Assembly (NCBI GenBank): GCA_963921425.1
Contig: OY992840.1
Coordinates: 498,501 to 562,500, forward strand
DNA from: Dryas octopetala
Taxonomy: Eukaryota; Streptophyta; Magnoliopsida; Rosales; Rosaceae
DNA: 64,000 nucleotides
Reading direction: 5' to 3'
A program made the position numbers and the translations under genes. How positions within the stretch are numbered: position 1 is the first letter of the stretch; every line of letters starts with the position of its first letter. Positions 12,824 through 24,435 of this stretch are shown here, piece after piece. The notes under the pieces are model-generated. The model was not told the DNA's origin, did not search any database, and saw only the letters and a program-made list of their open reading frames with translations.

Positions 12824-13001
12824 GTAGAAGACGAACCTGTTGTTCTCGCTTGAGGTCCTGTGAGGGCTTGACCCAGAGGAAGTAGGCTAGAGTCCCAGCC
12901 ACAACCCACGAGGCCATGTTGCTTCCTCCTCTTAGCCCTCCCATCGAATTCCCTACGAACGACCTCGCATTTCCCAATGTTCTTCTCCAACTGCTCGTCA
13001 T
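12478..13001 (-). CDS. Conserved small single-span membrane protein, 96 aa
   Basis: Three exons join in frame: 12837-13001 (55 codons), 12635-12706 (24 codons) and 12478-12531 (17 codons plus stop). Both introns are GT-AG, phase 0. The N-terminus is basic (MTSSWRRTLGNARSFVGNS), followed by a Gly-rich stretch, one hydrophobic segment (about residues 30-44, SWVVAGTLAYFLWV) and a polar C-terminal tail with YVEKRKPVPDPQ. I recall near-identical uncharacterised proteins across flowering plants. The basic start and single span suggest a mitochondrial or other organellar inner-membrane protein, but that is inference. A longer overlapping frame at 12766-13119 runs into a microsatellite in intron 1 and was rejected. 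Confidence 0.85.
12793..12822. repeat. (TATG)n microsatellite in intron 1
   Basis: About seven tandem tatg units lie in the first intron of the small membrane protein gene, about 15 bp downstream of the exon 1 donor in transcript direction. Likely length-polymorphic. Confidence 0.9.
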
Positions 13002-13295
13002 TCCAGTGGGAACTTAGGGTTTTGTAGCGTCTTTCGCCGATAAGGGATTTAGGATTTTTGATTGCCAAAGTGTTCCTCCTTGTCAATGTCCGATCTGCAA
13101 CTCCCAAAAACTGTTGCACCGAGACGGTGGAATCAGAAGGGCCCGCTCAAGTAAAGAAAGGAATTTAGGCCTATTGGGCCTCCCTTGCAGTCCAAGAGTT
13201 TTGATTGACTATTAGGCCTCTTGGGCCGAAATTTGATGTGGGCCCAACCCACGTGAAAAGCAAAGAGGAGAGAGAGAGGTAGACATATGATGGGC
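13002..13295 (-). promoter_or_regulatory. Upstream region of the small membrane protein gene
   Basis: This 290-bp stretch separates the start codon at 13001 from the long inverted repeat. It includes tattgggcctcc and aggcctcttgggccg motifs near 13170-13225. The GGGCC element resembles plant TCP/site-II-like promoter elements common upstream of housekeeping and mitochondrial genes. No TATA box is obvious. Function is inferred from position. Confidence 0.4.
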
Positions 13296-13506
13296 AATGT
13301 TCAGGTTCAAAATCGACAACCCATATTTTGTTACATATCCGGATCTTCTCCTAAGCTAGCTAATCTCCTAATCTAACTAAGTTTTTTATTTTAAAGTTCC
13401 ATTTGTCTATTGTAAGATCCTATGGTCTACAATAATTTAGGAATTTGTTTTTCATTTATATTGTGAAATGTAAACCTTTAACTTAAAAAATAAATAAATA
13501 AATAAA

Positions 13507-13901
13507 GGGATTAATATCATTTTGCTCCCCAGACTATTACACTTGTATCAGTTTGCTCCTCATACTTCTAATTTGGAAAATTAAAGACTCTGACTTTTTC
13601 AATTTTGCCAATTGAGGTTCTTTTGTCAATTTACACATTTTTTATCCAAATCTTTGAGGGCAAAATGGTCCCTTCCAATTAGATCTTATCATTTTTTCTT
13701 CATGCATCATTTTTCCTCTTTTATTTCTTGCTAAATTTTGCTTGATCATCTCGACATTTTAGATGAAAAATGTATAAATTGACGGAATAACCTTAATTGG
13801 CAAAATTGAAAAAGTCAGGGTCCTTAATTTTCCAAATTAGAAGTCTGGGGAGCAAACTGATACATGTGTAATAGTCTGGGGAGCAAAATGACATTAATCC
13901 C
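13507..13901. mobile_element. Mutator-type MITE, 395 bp, 9-bp TSD
   Basis: Terminal inverted repeats of about 95 bp begin GGGATTAATATCATTTTGCT on the left and end in the complement on the right (attaatccc). The 9 bp on each side are ATAAATAAA (13498-13506 and 13902-13910). No coding capacity. A 9-bp TSD is typical of Mutator-like elements. The other arm of the surrounding inverted repeat lacks the insertion, which supports the boundaries. Confidence 0.85.
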
Positions 13902-14095
13902 ATAAATAAATGAAAACGTAGACTTTTTTTCCCGATGAATTCGTCTCCTACATAGAACCCTTGGCTGCCAAGGACAAAATAAAAAATATCATGCCATTGC
14001 TGCCAGAGCTAACAACTTGCTCAAGTTCACTCCATGAATTGGTTGCTCAAATTTGTCTTGACATGGTAATTCGGATTGATTCTGAAAGCATATTA

Positions 14096-14128
<33 letters not shown>

Positions 14129-15160
14129 TCTATGTCTGACTTACAACAATCAAAAGATCTGCTTTTTGCAACCATGTTGAATTCCTTGGGTTCAAATTGG
14201 TATCCAATAGCCCAACGACACCTCTTCAAAATTCCCAATCCCAATTCTTGAAGCTCCCTAGTTTTGTTGAAAAAAATGAATGAATAAATAAAAAAAATAA
14301 AAAAGAATAAAAAAATATATTTGCGTTTTCATATATGTAGCATGAAATTTTCACAACCAGATGTTCTATAACAAAATGGTACAATTAAGTTTCTAGGTTA
14401 TTCACATTCATTGATTTGATATCATTTTTTTAGCAGATTCAGTGGGGTAACTTTGTGGATGCAACCAATTCATGGAGTGAACCTGAGCAAGTCGTTAGCT
14501 TTGGTAGCAATGGCGTGGTATAATATTCTCCCATGTTTTCGTTTATTTATTTATTTTTAAGTTAAAAGGTTTATATTTCACAATTTAAATGAAAAACAAA
14601 TTCCTAAATTATTGTAGCCATAGGATCTTATAAGCCCTTCCACAGTGAAGGTCTGAGTTTGATTCTGATTTATATCTGAAAAGTGACATGATTCCTACCT
14701 AAATAGTGCTGAGAGTGATTTCTATATTTGTTGTATCCACAGTAGTGCTAAGAGTGATATTTGAGAGTAATATTGTTGTACCAAATTAATTCAGGCCTAA
14801 TCTTAATTAATGATCATTAATTTTTATTTTTAATTATGAAAATTATACCAATGTCATTATTTTAATAAAATCTTTAAAAAGAGTCCAATTTTTCATATAT
14901 TTAAATATTAATTATTTGAAGAGTAGAGAATTACTTTTTTTTTTTATCTTGATCTAATGCACCATTTAATAAAGGTTAATTAATGCACCAAAATTTCACA
15001 CACAACACACAAATTTATTTCATTTCATAAACATGAACCATAAACTGGGCACATACGTAACTTGCATAAGGAAAAATAATAAAAAAAATGAAAAATAAGC
15101 AACACACATAGATAATAATTGAAAAAAAATAAGAAAAGAAATAACAATGATCAATGTAAT

Positions 15161-17888
15161 TTGGTATTAGGTGGCGCAGCTGCCTAATAAACTCAATTAA
15201 AACCACACTGAGTTATAGGACCTCAATTTTTTGCTTAAGTGTTGACTCAGAAACTAATCAAATAAACATAAATCTGAACCTCAAATTGACTCTCGAAATA
15301 AACTCACAGATCTTGCATCCAACTTAAATCAAACACATGCAAATGCCAAGTGACAACCTAAGCACTCAAAAGATCCATCATTGTAGGCATCTCAGTGCTA
15401 GCAACAACTAAAGTGGTGTGTGATTGTTTTGCAAAGTGTATTCACCTTTCAAGGGTTTAAGTTATCATGCTCATGTGAGAAATGTGTGTTCATTATGTTT
15501 GTATTTCAGATTAAACATTAGCAACACAGAGAAGGCAGAGATACAATTTTGGTGCCTGGAAAAACCAAAAATGGGTTAAAAAATCAAAGGTCTTTTTGGG
15601 CTGACCAGACAATCCACTATTCAAGAGTTTCAATACAAGGGAAAGCACACAAACACACTCATTCACTTAAATCATAATCTAAGTGGCAGTTTATTACCCT
15701 TGTGCAAACTTTTTGAGCCAAGTAATCAATCTATCATGTCATTGGCAGCTCACAGCTTGAGCTCTTCAATGCACGACACCGACGACAAACAGGCACAACG
15801 GAAACGGAACAGATGCTATGAAATGCAACTGAGGATTCTATAAGAATCAGCTCCTTCAAGTAATCAAAACTTGAAGTAGTCGATGGAGAATCCAATACTA
15901 AAATCTATATGAATGTTTCAAGATGATGATGAACATAAAACCAACTCAGATTTTAGAAAACACAAAAATCACTTTGAAAGATCAATTTTCATCAAAAACC
16001 AATTTTCTCACTATAACTCTCTCTAAAACAACACAGAGACAAATTCAATGAATTCAAGAGTTACCCACAAAAGAGATGACACCCTTTGTTTTGTACAAAC
16101 TATTCTCACCTAATCGGGACACATGGATGATTCCTACTTGTTTGAGCTAAGGACAAAATGACAGCAAAAAAGGAATGTCCAAGAATGGAATCATAGGCTG
16201 GTTTGTGATGAGAAGGATGATGTGGATTGAGATAAGAGAGGAATGAAATATTTGCGCGCAGCAAACAAAATATCCACATGTGAGTGAGTGTGAGTTGGGA
16301 GAGACAGTACAGTGCACGTGAGTGTGTGTAGGAGATAATGAACAGTGCACGTGAGTGAGAAATTTGAGCAGAGGGATATTCACATGGTGTGTGCGTGAAT
16401 TTTGAGCTAAGGAATAAAAACTCATGTGCACAACACATGTTTCTTATTAAGGAAAGCCTATTTAAAACATGTAAGGAATTAATTCACTACACATGAAAAA
16501 TGATGCATGAGATGCATTTCACCTTAGTCCACTTGTTTTGATTTTTCCATTCTTGATCTCCTCAACCCAAAACAAACTCTAACAAGCTAATTGTAAATTC
16601 TAGGGGTGGGCATTTTAACCGCGGACCGCCAAAACCGGCCGAACCGCACCGCAAAAAACCACGTTTGACAAAAAAAAGTCAACACCGCCAAAAAAACCGA
16701 ACCGCACCACTTCTCTCTGGTTCCGGTTCTACACCTTATTTAACCGCACCGAACCGAACCGCACCGCATACTTGCAAAAAATATATTTTTTTATATTTTA
16801 TACACATATTGTCATATACACCATTTTATATATTTTTTATATATATTTATACCATTTTTATATACTTTTTATACACTTTTTGTACACATTTTTATACACT
16901 TTAGACCCTAAACCCTAAACCCTAATAAAATATTGGGTGCAGGTATGACTTTTGAGGCTTTGAGTTGCTTGAGGTTTTGACTTTTGAGGTCTGATTTGTT
17001 TGGTTTCAGCTGCTGCCTAGTTGCTGCCTGCTGGAGGTTTTAGCTGCTGCCTGCTGCCTAGTGCCTGCTGCCTAAGTTAAAACTTTGTTATTTTTGGCCT
17101 TTTGGTTGGTCTATTGGTTTGTAAACTTTGTTATTTTTTGGTTGGTTTGTAAGTTAATTAACTTAATTGGTTTACTTTGTTATTTTTTGGTTGGTCTATA
17201 AGTTAGTTAACTTAATTGGTTAACTTTGTTATTTTGTTTGGTTGGTTTGTAAGTTACTAAGTTGTAGACTTGTAGTCACTTTATTTGTTTGATTTTGAAG
17301 CAGGTTTATAACTTGTAGTAAACTAGTAACTAGTAAATTAGTAACTTTGTTTTAAGCAGGTTCTTAACTTGTAGTTGTAGTCATTATAATTGATTTTGTT
17401 TTTAACTTTTAAGTTTTAAGTAATAAGCAGGTTAAGCAAAGTTTAATGTGTGAGTCTTTTTGGTTAAGTTCATTGAATTAACTTGTAAATTTGTTTTCTT
17501 GTTGCCAAAACTTGTTAATTAGGATGGGTTTGCATCATTAAATAATTGGGCTTAGGCTTAAAAAAACAAGTGTGAGGCCCAAAAGTGTCAATCTGAATAA
17601 TAGCCCATTAGGCCCAGAACCGTGGTGAAGAACTGCACCGCACCGCATCTTGAATGGTCTGGTTTGGTTTGGTTTTTTTTATTTTTTTCACGGTTTTATG
17701 CACCGAACCGCACAGTCTATTCATGTCTGGCGCGGTGCACGGTTCCGGGGGAAAAGTGAGTCGAACCGCACCGCACCGCGCCCACCCCTAGTAAATTCTA
17801 TCCTAAAGCTTGTTGAATGTGGCAAATATAAAATAAACATAATGATTTTGGCAAGGAAAATCTAATTTAAAAATTCTTAGAACTAACA
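15161..17888. mobile_element. Unclassified ~1.5-kb repeat, copy 1 (contains a hAT insertion)
   Basis: This copy starts ttggtattagg and ends aactaaca. It aligns along its whole length with 20354-24701 once insertions are removed (about 1530 against 1585 bp). Shared landmarks include ctaaagtggtgtgtga and gattttggcaaggaaaa. Complemented, it begins TGTTAG and ends TAATACCAA, so an LTR is possible, but neither copy has a clear 5-bp TSD. No convincing reading frame. Confidence 0.7.
16601..17790. mobile_element. hAT element, 1190 bp, 8-bp TSD GTAAATTC
   Basis: The left end is TAGGGGTGGGCATTTTAACC and the right end is the complement of the same terminus (cgcccacccccta-like, cccaccccta). GTAAATTC lies at both 16593-16600 and 17791-17798. 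Subterminal regions are full of accgcaccgaaccgcacc repeats. The interior lacks a transposase frame. The corresponding place in the other repeat copy is uninterrupted. A short aaaccctaaaccct run occurs inside, near 16908. Confidence 0.9.
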
Positions 17889-18285
17889 ATCAATAGCTTC
17901 GATTTGCTTGGATGAGACTCCCTTCGCGACTCCAGAGGTGGGCAATTAGATCTTGCTTAAGTTTTAGGTTCTGGGCAATTAGAAGTAGTTGGTTATGAGC
18001 AAATGTTGCCTTGTTGCCCGGTCCCAAGGGACATATCGCTGTGTGTTGGAGGTACCACCATGGATCGGTTGTTGCTCACCATAATATTGGTCACAGCTCT
18101 GGCTGCAATCACCATCAAATTTCAAATTTCTTCTTCTAACTCATCTTTTTCAGTGGTATCGTGACAAGACACCAAGTTTGGGTTTATGAACGGCATCCTG
18201 AAAGATGAATTATTGGTAAACTAGGTGAACACATGAATATTTAAAGAAAAAAGTGGACGTAAAATTTTATCATGTCAGAAGCTTA

Positions 18286-18520
18286 TCTCTTTGAAATCTA
18301 AATGAATCTGAATCTTATCTTGACAAAATCCAATCCGTACGTAATCTTATCATGTCAATTTAACATATATATATCTCTTCAAAATCTAAATGAATCTGAA
18401 CCTTATTTTGACAAAATCCAATTTGTACGTAATCTTATCATGTCAATTTGACGTATCTCTTCAAAATCTAAATGAATTTGAACCTCATCTTGACAAAATC
18501 CACTCTGTATATAATCTGTA
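18286..18520. repeat. ~85-bp tandem repeat, three units
   Basis: Units start at about 18286, 18374 and 18456. Each begins tctctt(t/c)(g/a)aaatctaaatg and contains cttgacaaaatcca. The first two also share cgtaatcttatcatgtca. They sit next to the 3' end of the Harbinger ORF1 and may be subterminal repeats of that element. Confidence 0.8.
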
Positions 18521-18650
18521 TTATGTTAGGGGGTGATAGTTATGAAAAGGCGCATTTGGAGTCGAAAGTAGATTCATTAAAATAATTGGAATTACAAACA
18601 CAATTGAAAATACAATATGCTTACAACATAATCGAAAATACAATGATAAA

Positions 18651-19603
18651 CTACTCATGAGGTGGAAAATCCATATTTGGATAGTAGTACCTGGCGGATG
18701 TTGACGTGCCCTCATTCTTTGCATTAGCCCTATCACGTGCACTCAATTTTTCTTGCACTTCAATTTGATGTTGTTCCCAAAATGCTTTTCGTGCCCCGTG
18801 CTTGGTATCTGTGTCTATTTTCATGACCTCCACATCTTTTTGTTCCCTTTGCTCTTCATCAATCATCTTCTCTCTAGCTAGGCGCTGAGCATCAAGAACC
18901 TGCTCCCTTTGGTAGAATTTCTCCATGTGATTGGCAATTTTGTTCACGTTCGGATTATCTTGCTTAGTCTTTTTTGAAAGATTTCCTCCAAGTGGCCTAG
19001 AACGGGCATTAGATAGTGGTTGAAATGCCAGTGCTTCCTCAGCTGGGGTTTCTGCATTGGAGTCGTCATTTGGTGTTTTATCAATGTCGGTGGGGGTGTT
19101 GGTATCGGCAACGTTTGAAGAACCCCACTTCACACAGTGTCTTGTAATAATGGCCATATATGGGAAAACCTGAAAGATTTGTTTTTATTTAAAGATTTAT
19201 ACCGCGCATATGCTTGATCCACCTATACAAATGATTCGAAAGAAATTAATAATTAGGTATACGGAAAACATATAACTCAAATAATTTGTTAAAAAAAAAA
19301 AACTCACCAACATGTCATTATTGACACCGCTAGCACACTCTCTTTGAGCCGCAAGGTAGTTAGTCCACATTTTTGTGCAATAATGGCTTATTGTCCTAAA
19401 ATGAGCTTTGAGAGCGTCGGGTTGTCGACCCAAGGAGCGGGCTTAGGGATAATTCTCAATATATATATAGCGTGAATTTCTGCCCACCACTCGGGATTTC
19501 TTTGATTGGCACCAAGGGTCTGATTCAACGTTTTTGCTAGCCAAGTCTTCACGAGAGCAATTTCTTCATCGCTCGACCACGACGAACCTTTCTTCCCTAT
19601 CAA
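18651..19603 (-). pseudogene. NAM-associated / SANT-like ORF1 of Harbinger-like element
   Basis: The first segment starts at 19603 (MIGKKGSSWSSDEEIALVKTW...), a SANT/Myb-like helix seen in the plant family often mis-named 'glutathione S-transferase T3-like'. A frame change and stop near 19445-19455 break it before GRQPDALKAHFRTI (19430-19310). After an intron-like gap (about 19305-19160), a C-terminal segment (18651-19157) carries the NAM-associated domain with FQPLSN, SKKTK, a Glu/Lys/Gln-rich coiled-coil-like stretch, KAFWE and a GTSTSARYYYP ending. In autonomous Harbinger systems the ORF1 protein is thought to help the transposase bind DNA and enter the nucleus. No transposase partner is visible. 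Confidence 0.7.
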
Positions 19604-21341
19604 TGAAAAAACAAAAATTTATGTAAGACTTTTTTGAGAGAAAAAGATTGATGAATGTGTGAAAATGGATGAAGATAAGGGTGTATTTATAGAAAAAAAA
19701 TATGAAACTAGCCGTTGGAGTTCCTCCCATATTTTCTATAATTTTTTTAATAATTTTTCTATAATTTTTTGCATTTTTCTATGATTTTTTTATTAATTAT
19801 TCAATTAAAAATACGTAGTATTTAATCTTGTATGTTGATCTCAAACGGACAAGTCATTAAAGCCATTAGATTGCAACGGTCATGAGTCTGCAGCTGGTAT
19901 GAAGGTGCGCCAGTGTGGGTCCCGCGTCAGAAATGCAAATCACGTGGGCTGCTTTATTTGTTGGCAGGCTGCTTTTGATTGTTGGTGGGCCAACTGCCAG
20001 GGATAGAAATCAAACTCACTGATGTTTAGGAATTAACATCACAAATAGAAATTAGGCCAAATAGAAATCTATATCTCCGGCCCACTATGAGAGTGGATTT
20101 CTATTTTTGAGTTTGATTTATTGGAATTAAAATCAAACTCAGGCTTTCACTGTGGAAGGCCTAATAGACACATGACACTTTAAAGTAAAAAGCTTAGCTA
20201 GCTTAGGAGAGGATTCGAATCCTTTTGTTACGTTGGGTTGTCTGAATTTTGAACAGTTCAGAGTATTGGACCGTTGTGTTTGATTTTTTTTAATTCATAA
20301 ATTTACCAATAAATGAAAGAAATAATAAGAAAATTTTGGAAAGATTTTGAAGGTTGGTATTAGGTGGTTTATCTGCCTAATTAACCTGATTAGAAACACG
20401 ATTAGTGATGAGAACCAATTTTTGATTAACTGATCACAACAGAAAGTATTCTACTCGTGCACCTAGCGACCAATCAAACAAGTAATAATCTGTAGCTACA
20501 GATTGACACTCGAAAACAAAACACAAATTTTGCAACCAACACAAATCAAACACACACAAGGATTAAGTGACAACCTATGCACTCAAATGATCCATCAGTG
20601 TAAGCATCCAAGTGCTATCAATAACTAAAGTGGTGTGTGAGCAGATTTTCAAACTTTCATTTAGCATTCAAAAGGTTAAGTTAACATGCTAAAGTGGAGT
20701 GTGTGATTTTGTGATAGAATTTTCAAATTAATAATAAACAACACAATGAAGATAAACAACAAACAAGACACAAGATTGTTCATCCAGAAAAACCCCTAAC
20801 GATTAAAAATCCGGGGGACTTTTCCAGCTGATCAAGCAATCCACTATCAAGGGTTTCAATACAAGCAATCACACAACAAGCTAAATCACTTTAGTCCTAA
20901 TACTAAGTGGCAGCTTCTTACCATTGTGCATCCATGTGCAAACACCTTGAAGCTAGCAATCAGTCATTCATGCCATTGGCAGCTTCTTCTCGAGCTCTTT
21001 AACGCACGGCACCAATCGCAACCAAGCAAGTGGATTCCAAAGATAATGCTATGAAATGCAAGTATGGATTCTTTAAAAATCAGCTCCCTCAAGATACAAA
21101 ACTTAGAGAAGTTGATGGAGAATCTAAAATCTAAAATCTAAAATCTATATGATTGTTTGATGAAGATAAAGAATACTCAAGACCCACTCAGATTGTAGAA
21201 ACAAAAACCCAGATTTTAGAAAACAATTTTCATAAGAAAAATGATTTTTCCTCATTGGTATAACAAAAACACACTCTCTCTAAAAATGTCCAAGGCGTAA
21301 ATTCAGAAATGAAAGAGGTGAGGAGATGTGTGAGCTGTACC

Positions 21342-22502
21342 CAAGGAGTTAAATTTCGTTTTTCAGGGGTATGAAAATTTGAGCATATATTCGTCAACAT
21401 TTCGTCGAAATTTTCGAAATTTCGCTCTGTCTTCTCCAATAATTTCTCCTTTTTTGTTTTCTCCAGTAGTTTCTCTTTCTCTGTCTTCACTCTTCGCAAG
21501 AGAGGGAGATCCCAGCCAACTCCCGGCCATATTTAGGCAGCCCAAGAGGGGAGAAGAAATCGGGGAGGAGAGGAGGAAGAGATCGGAGAGAAGAAGAGGA
21601 AGAGAGGGAGAAGAGAAGGAGGAAGAGATTTATGCGCCTGGGCTGGAAAATGGAAGAGAGAAATGAGAGGGAAGAAGAGGCTCTGCCACGGGAAGGAAAA
21701 TGGAAGGAAAAGCCGAAAAGGTGAGGAAAAGGAAGTGAAGGAAAGAGAAAGAAAAAAAAATTCACTCACGGACTCACCAAACAATATTCAAGTCAGCTAG
21801 CTAGCTGTCCACCTAAGACCCAGCTTTTATTTCTTCTCTTTTGAGGTAGGCCAACGCTGACACAGTCAAGGTTCAAATACTTAATGGATACTATTAAGTC
21901 TATTATCATGTGAAGAGAAACAAAAAGGGTGATGTGTCATGTACTTAATGGATACTATTATTATGTGAAGAGAAACAAAAAAGTAAAAAAAAAAAAAAGA
22001 GGTTAAGGGTTGATTGGGGTTTGGGATTTGGGACTTTTGGGCAATTGAAAAGATAAAAAAGAGTTTGAAGTTTCGTTTAATTATTTTTAAACTCTAAACT
22101 CTAATATATTTTTATATAAAAAATAATAAAAAATACCCTAAGAGGCCTAAACTCTAATATCTTATATTATATCATAAACAATATAGAGTATAGATTATAT
22201 AGTATGAAGAATATATTAATTATATTTATTCATTATACTAAGTTTATTTAACAGTATTTGCCTTCAGCGCGCATTATATTCATCACATATCACTTGAAAC
22301 CTACCATATAATTTAGTTTTTTTAATGTTTTTTTATCAATATAGTAGACAATATGTTAAATAAACATATGGTAAAGTTTCATTCAAAATTTCCGTATTTT
22401 GATAGTAATTTCCATCGAATTTTTGTCGAAATTTAAAAATCTTCGAAATTTCCGTCGAAATTTCCATCGAAATTTCCTCGAAACCCGAAATTTTATTCCT
22501 TG
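21342..22502. mobile_element. hAT-like element, 1161 bp, TSD GCTGTACC/GCCGTACC
   Basis: The ends are CAAGGAGTTAAATTTCG on the left and the complement of CAAGGAATAAAATTTCGGG on the right. The 8-bp flanks are gctgtacc (21334-21341) and gccgtacc (22503-22510), one mismatch. Dense short inverted repeats of aaatttcg occur near both ends. The right 500 bp closely match the element at 34292-35505. No transposase. The GA-rich interior (21540-21760) gives spurious frames. Confidence 0.85.
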
Positions 22503-22849
22503 GCCGTACCCTACATTTTATCAAAATCATTCTTATCTAATTTAGACACTTAGAGGCTCCTCAATGGTTTGAGCAAGAGGACAAAACTAACAAAAAATAA
22601 TATCCAAGAATATTGCCAAGAAAATATAAGAATAATGATGTGGCTGAGAATTAATAAAACGGTAAGAGGAAATTTTAGCCAAGCAAAATACACAGCCACC
22701 TGTACGTGTGAGATGTGGAGTGGGAGAGATGATGAATAGTGTACTGGTGCTGTGTCTGTGCGCGTGAAAACAAGTTGAAGGCTAAAGAGCTAACATCACA
22801 TGTCCTTTAAAAATTGAATTAATGAAAGTTTAGCTCATGTGTCGTGCAT

Positions 22850-24435
22850 AGGCCTCACCAAAAAGCCCAAGGCCCGAAGCCCGCCTGGCCCATTAGGCTC
22901 AAAGCCCAATCTAGCCCGAAATTTGAGCTGGCCCGGCCCGGCCCGAAAGTCCCTTGGGCTGGGCTTGGGCCAGCTCCTTGAAGCCCACGGCCCGCCCGAA
23001 GCCCGGCCCGATTAGGCCCGCTCGAAGCCTAGTCCAAAGCCCGTTTACACACAAATATATCTTCAATAAAAAAAAAATATAAGATTTTGACTATGTTTTG
23101 ATTCGAACATTAGACCTCACAGAACTAGCTTCAACTCTTAACCAACTAAGCTGACTAGGTTATTTGTCTAGTTTGTGAATCATAACATATTTAATACGTT
23201 TTTTGTTTGTTTACTCCAATAAATTAGGTTTTACATAATTTTTATATAATTAATATAATGTATTAATAATTTAATATATAAGGAATCTCAAGTTTTGTAT
23301 TAAATATTTAAATGGATTATTTGGGATTTGGATTGTTTTAAAAGTATTATTTGGGGTTTGGTTTGGGGTTTAGAGTTTTTATTACAAATGTTTTATAAAC
23401 ATACGATGAAATTGTATTTTCAACGATCTAAACCGTTCATTTTTTAGTTATTCACTCAAATATCATCCCTGCAAAAAATTAGCTCAATCGGAGATGTAGA
23501 AGTTAGGTAACGGTGGTCCAACTTATGAACGATCGTGGTTTTTCTAATGATAATCGAACAGGTAAATGAATTCCGATTTGGCCAATTTTTTGTAAGGATG
23601 ATCTTTGACTATAAACATAGAAAATTAACGGCTCAGATTGTTGAAATTACGTTGTGGTTTTCACAATTATGAAAACGACAAGGTTTCAATGGGAAAGTTA
23701 TTAGAATTATACTTTTCAAGTGTATTTATATGTAGAAGCTCACATCTCAATCGTGTTTTTAACGATCTGAACCGTTCATGTTTTAGTTTCCCACTCAAAG
23801 ATAATCCATGCAAAAAATAAGCTCAATCAAAGATGTAAAAGTGAGGTAACGGTGGTCGAATTAATGAACGATCGTGGTTTAATAACTTTAATTATAGTTG
23901 TATTATAAAAGTTGTATATACACATGTACATTTATGTTTTATTATAGTTGTAATGTTGTATATAATTTAAAAGTTTATTATTTATGGTATTACACTATTA
24001 CTAACATAATAGTATTATATAATAACTTAATAAGCATATTAATTATTTATTGAAGTAAACAAACGAAAGAGCTATTAAATATGTTATGATTCACAAACTA
24101 GACAAATAAACTAGTCAGCTCAGTTTGTTGAGAGTTGAAATTTGTTATGTGAGGTCTCATGTTCAAATCACAACATAGCCAAAATTTGATATTTTTTTAT
24201 TGAAGATATATATATATGTGTGTAAATAGACTTTGGGCCCATTATGGGCCGCCCGTTCGGGCCCAGCCCGGCCCGCAAGCCCCGAGCCCGATGGGCCGGC
24301 CTTGGGCTTGTGTTAAGGCCCAAGCCTGGCCCGGCCCGAAGCCCAATTGGGCTCTTCTAATTCAAGCCCAAGCCCGGCCCGAACCCAAAAGATTTGGGCC
24401 GAGCTGGCCCAGCCCGGCACATTGCCGACCCTTAG
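22850..24435. mobile_element. Long-inverted-repeat element with GGGCC-rich ends, 1586 bp
   Basis: Both ends are very GC-rich arrays of cccggcccgaagccc. Inverted similarity continues inward for about 350 bp (for example ggttatttgtctagtttgtg at 23158 against its complement near 24095). The flanks are tcgtgcat (22842-22849) and ccgtgcat (24436-24443), an 8-bp TSD with one mismatch, so hAT-type. The centre holds two diverged copies of a ~110-bp unit (about 23420-23530 and 23755-23880). No transposase. Confidence 0.75.

Larger units (their letters stand above)
14634..20161. mobile_element. PIF/Harbinger-like element, TSD TAA, carrying ORF1 only
   Basis: The termini are inverted: the left reads GCCCTTCCACAGTGAAGG and the complement of the right reads GGCCTTCCACAGTGAAAG, with similarity continuing for about 35 bp. 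Both sides are flanked by TAA (14631-14633 and 20162-20164). The sister arm of the surrounding inverted repeat (complement of 13390-13425) reads straight through the insertion point with a single copy of the site. Contents are a nested 1.5-kb repeat with a hAT inside it, a ~85-bp tandem repeat and a NAM-associated ORF1. I see no DDE transposase, so it is non-autonomous. Confidence 0.75.
13296..20270. repeat. Long inverted repeat, both arms interrupted by later insertions
   Basis: The left arm is 13296-13506 plus 13911-14046. The right arm is 14461-14633 plus 20162-20262. Inner pair: 13992-14046 matches the complement of 14461-14515. Middle pair: 13411-13506 matches 14541-14633. Outer pair: 13300-13375 (ctaagctagctaat... 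on plus) matches the complement of 20192-20262. The left arm carries a 395-bp MITE and the right arm a 5.5-kb Harbinger-like element. The spacer 14047-14460 contains a TC microsatellite (about 14096-14130). It may be a foldback element or an inverted duplication of captured gene sequence. I could not identify the source. Confidence 0.8.

Noticed and set aside
12766-13119. 117-aa minus-strand open frame overlapping the small membrane protein gene
   Set aside because: Its C-terminus is encoded by intron 1 and the (TATG)n microsatellite. The alternative frame has a conserved sequence and perfect phase-0 splice joins.
16904-16924. Telomere sequence (aaaccctaaaccct)
   Set aside because: Only about three units, inside a hAT element. 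An interstitial chance or internal motif, not a telomere.
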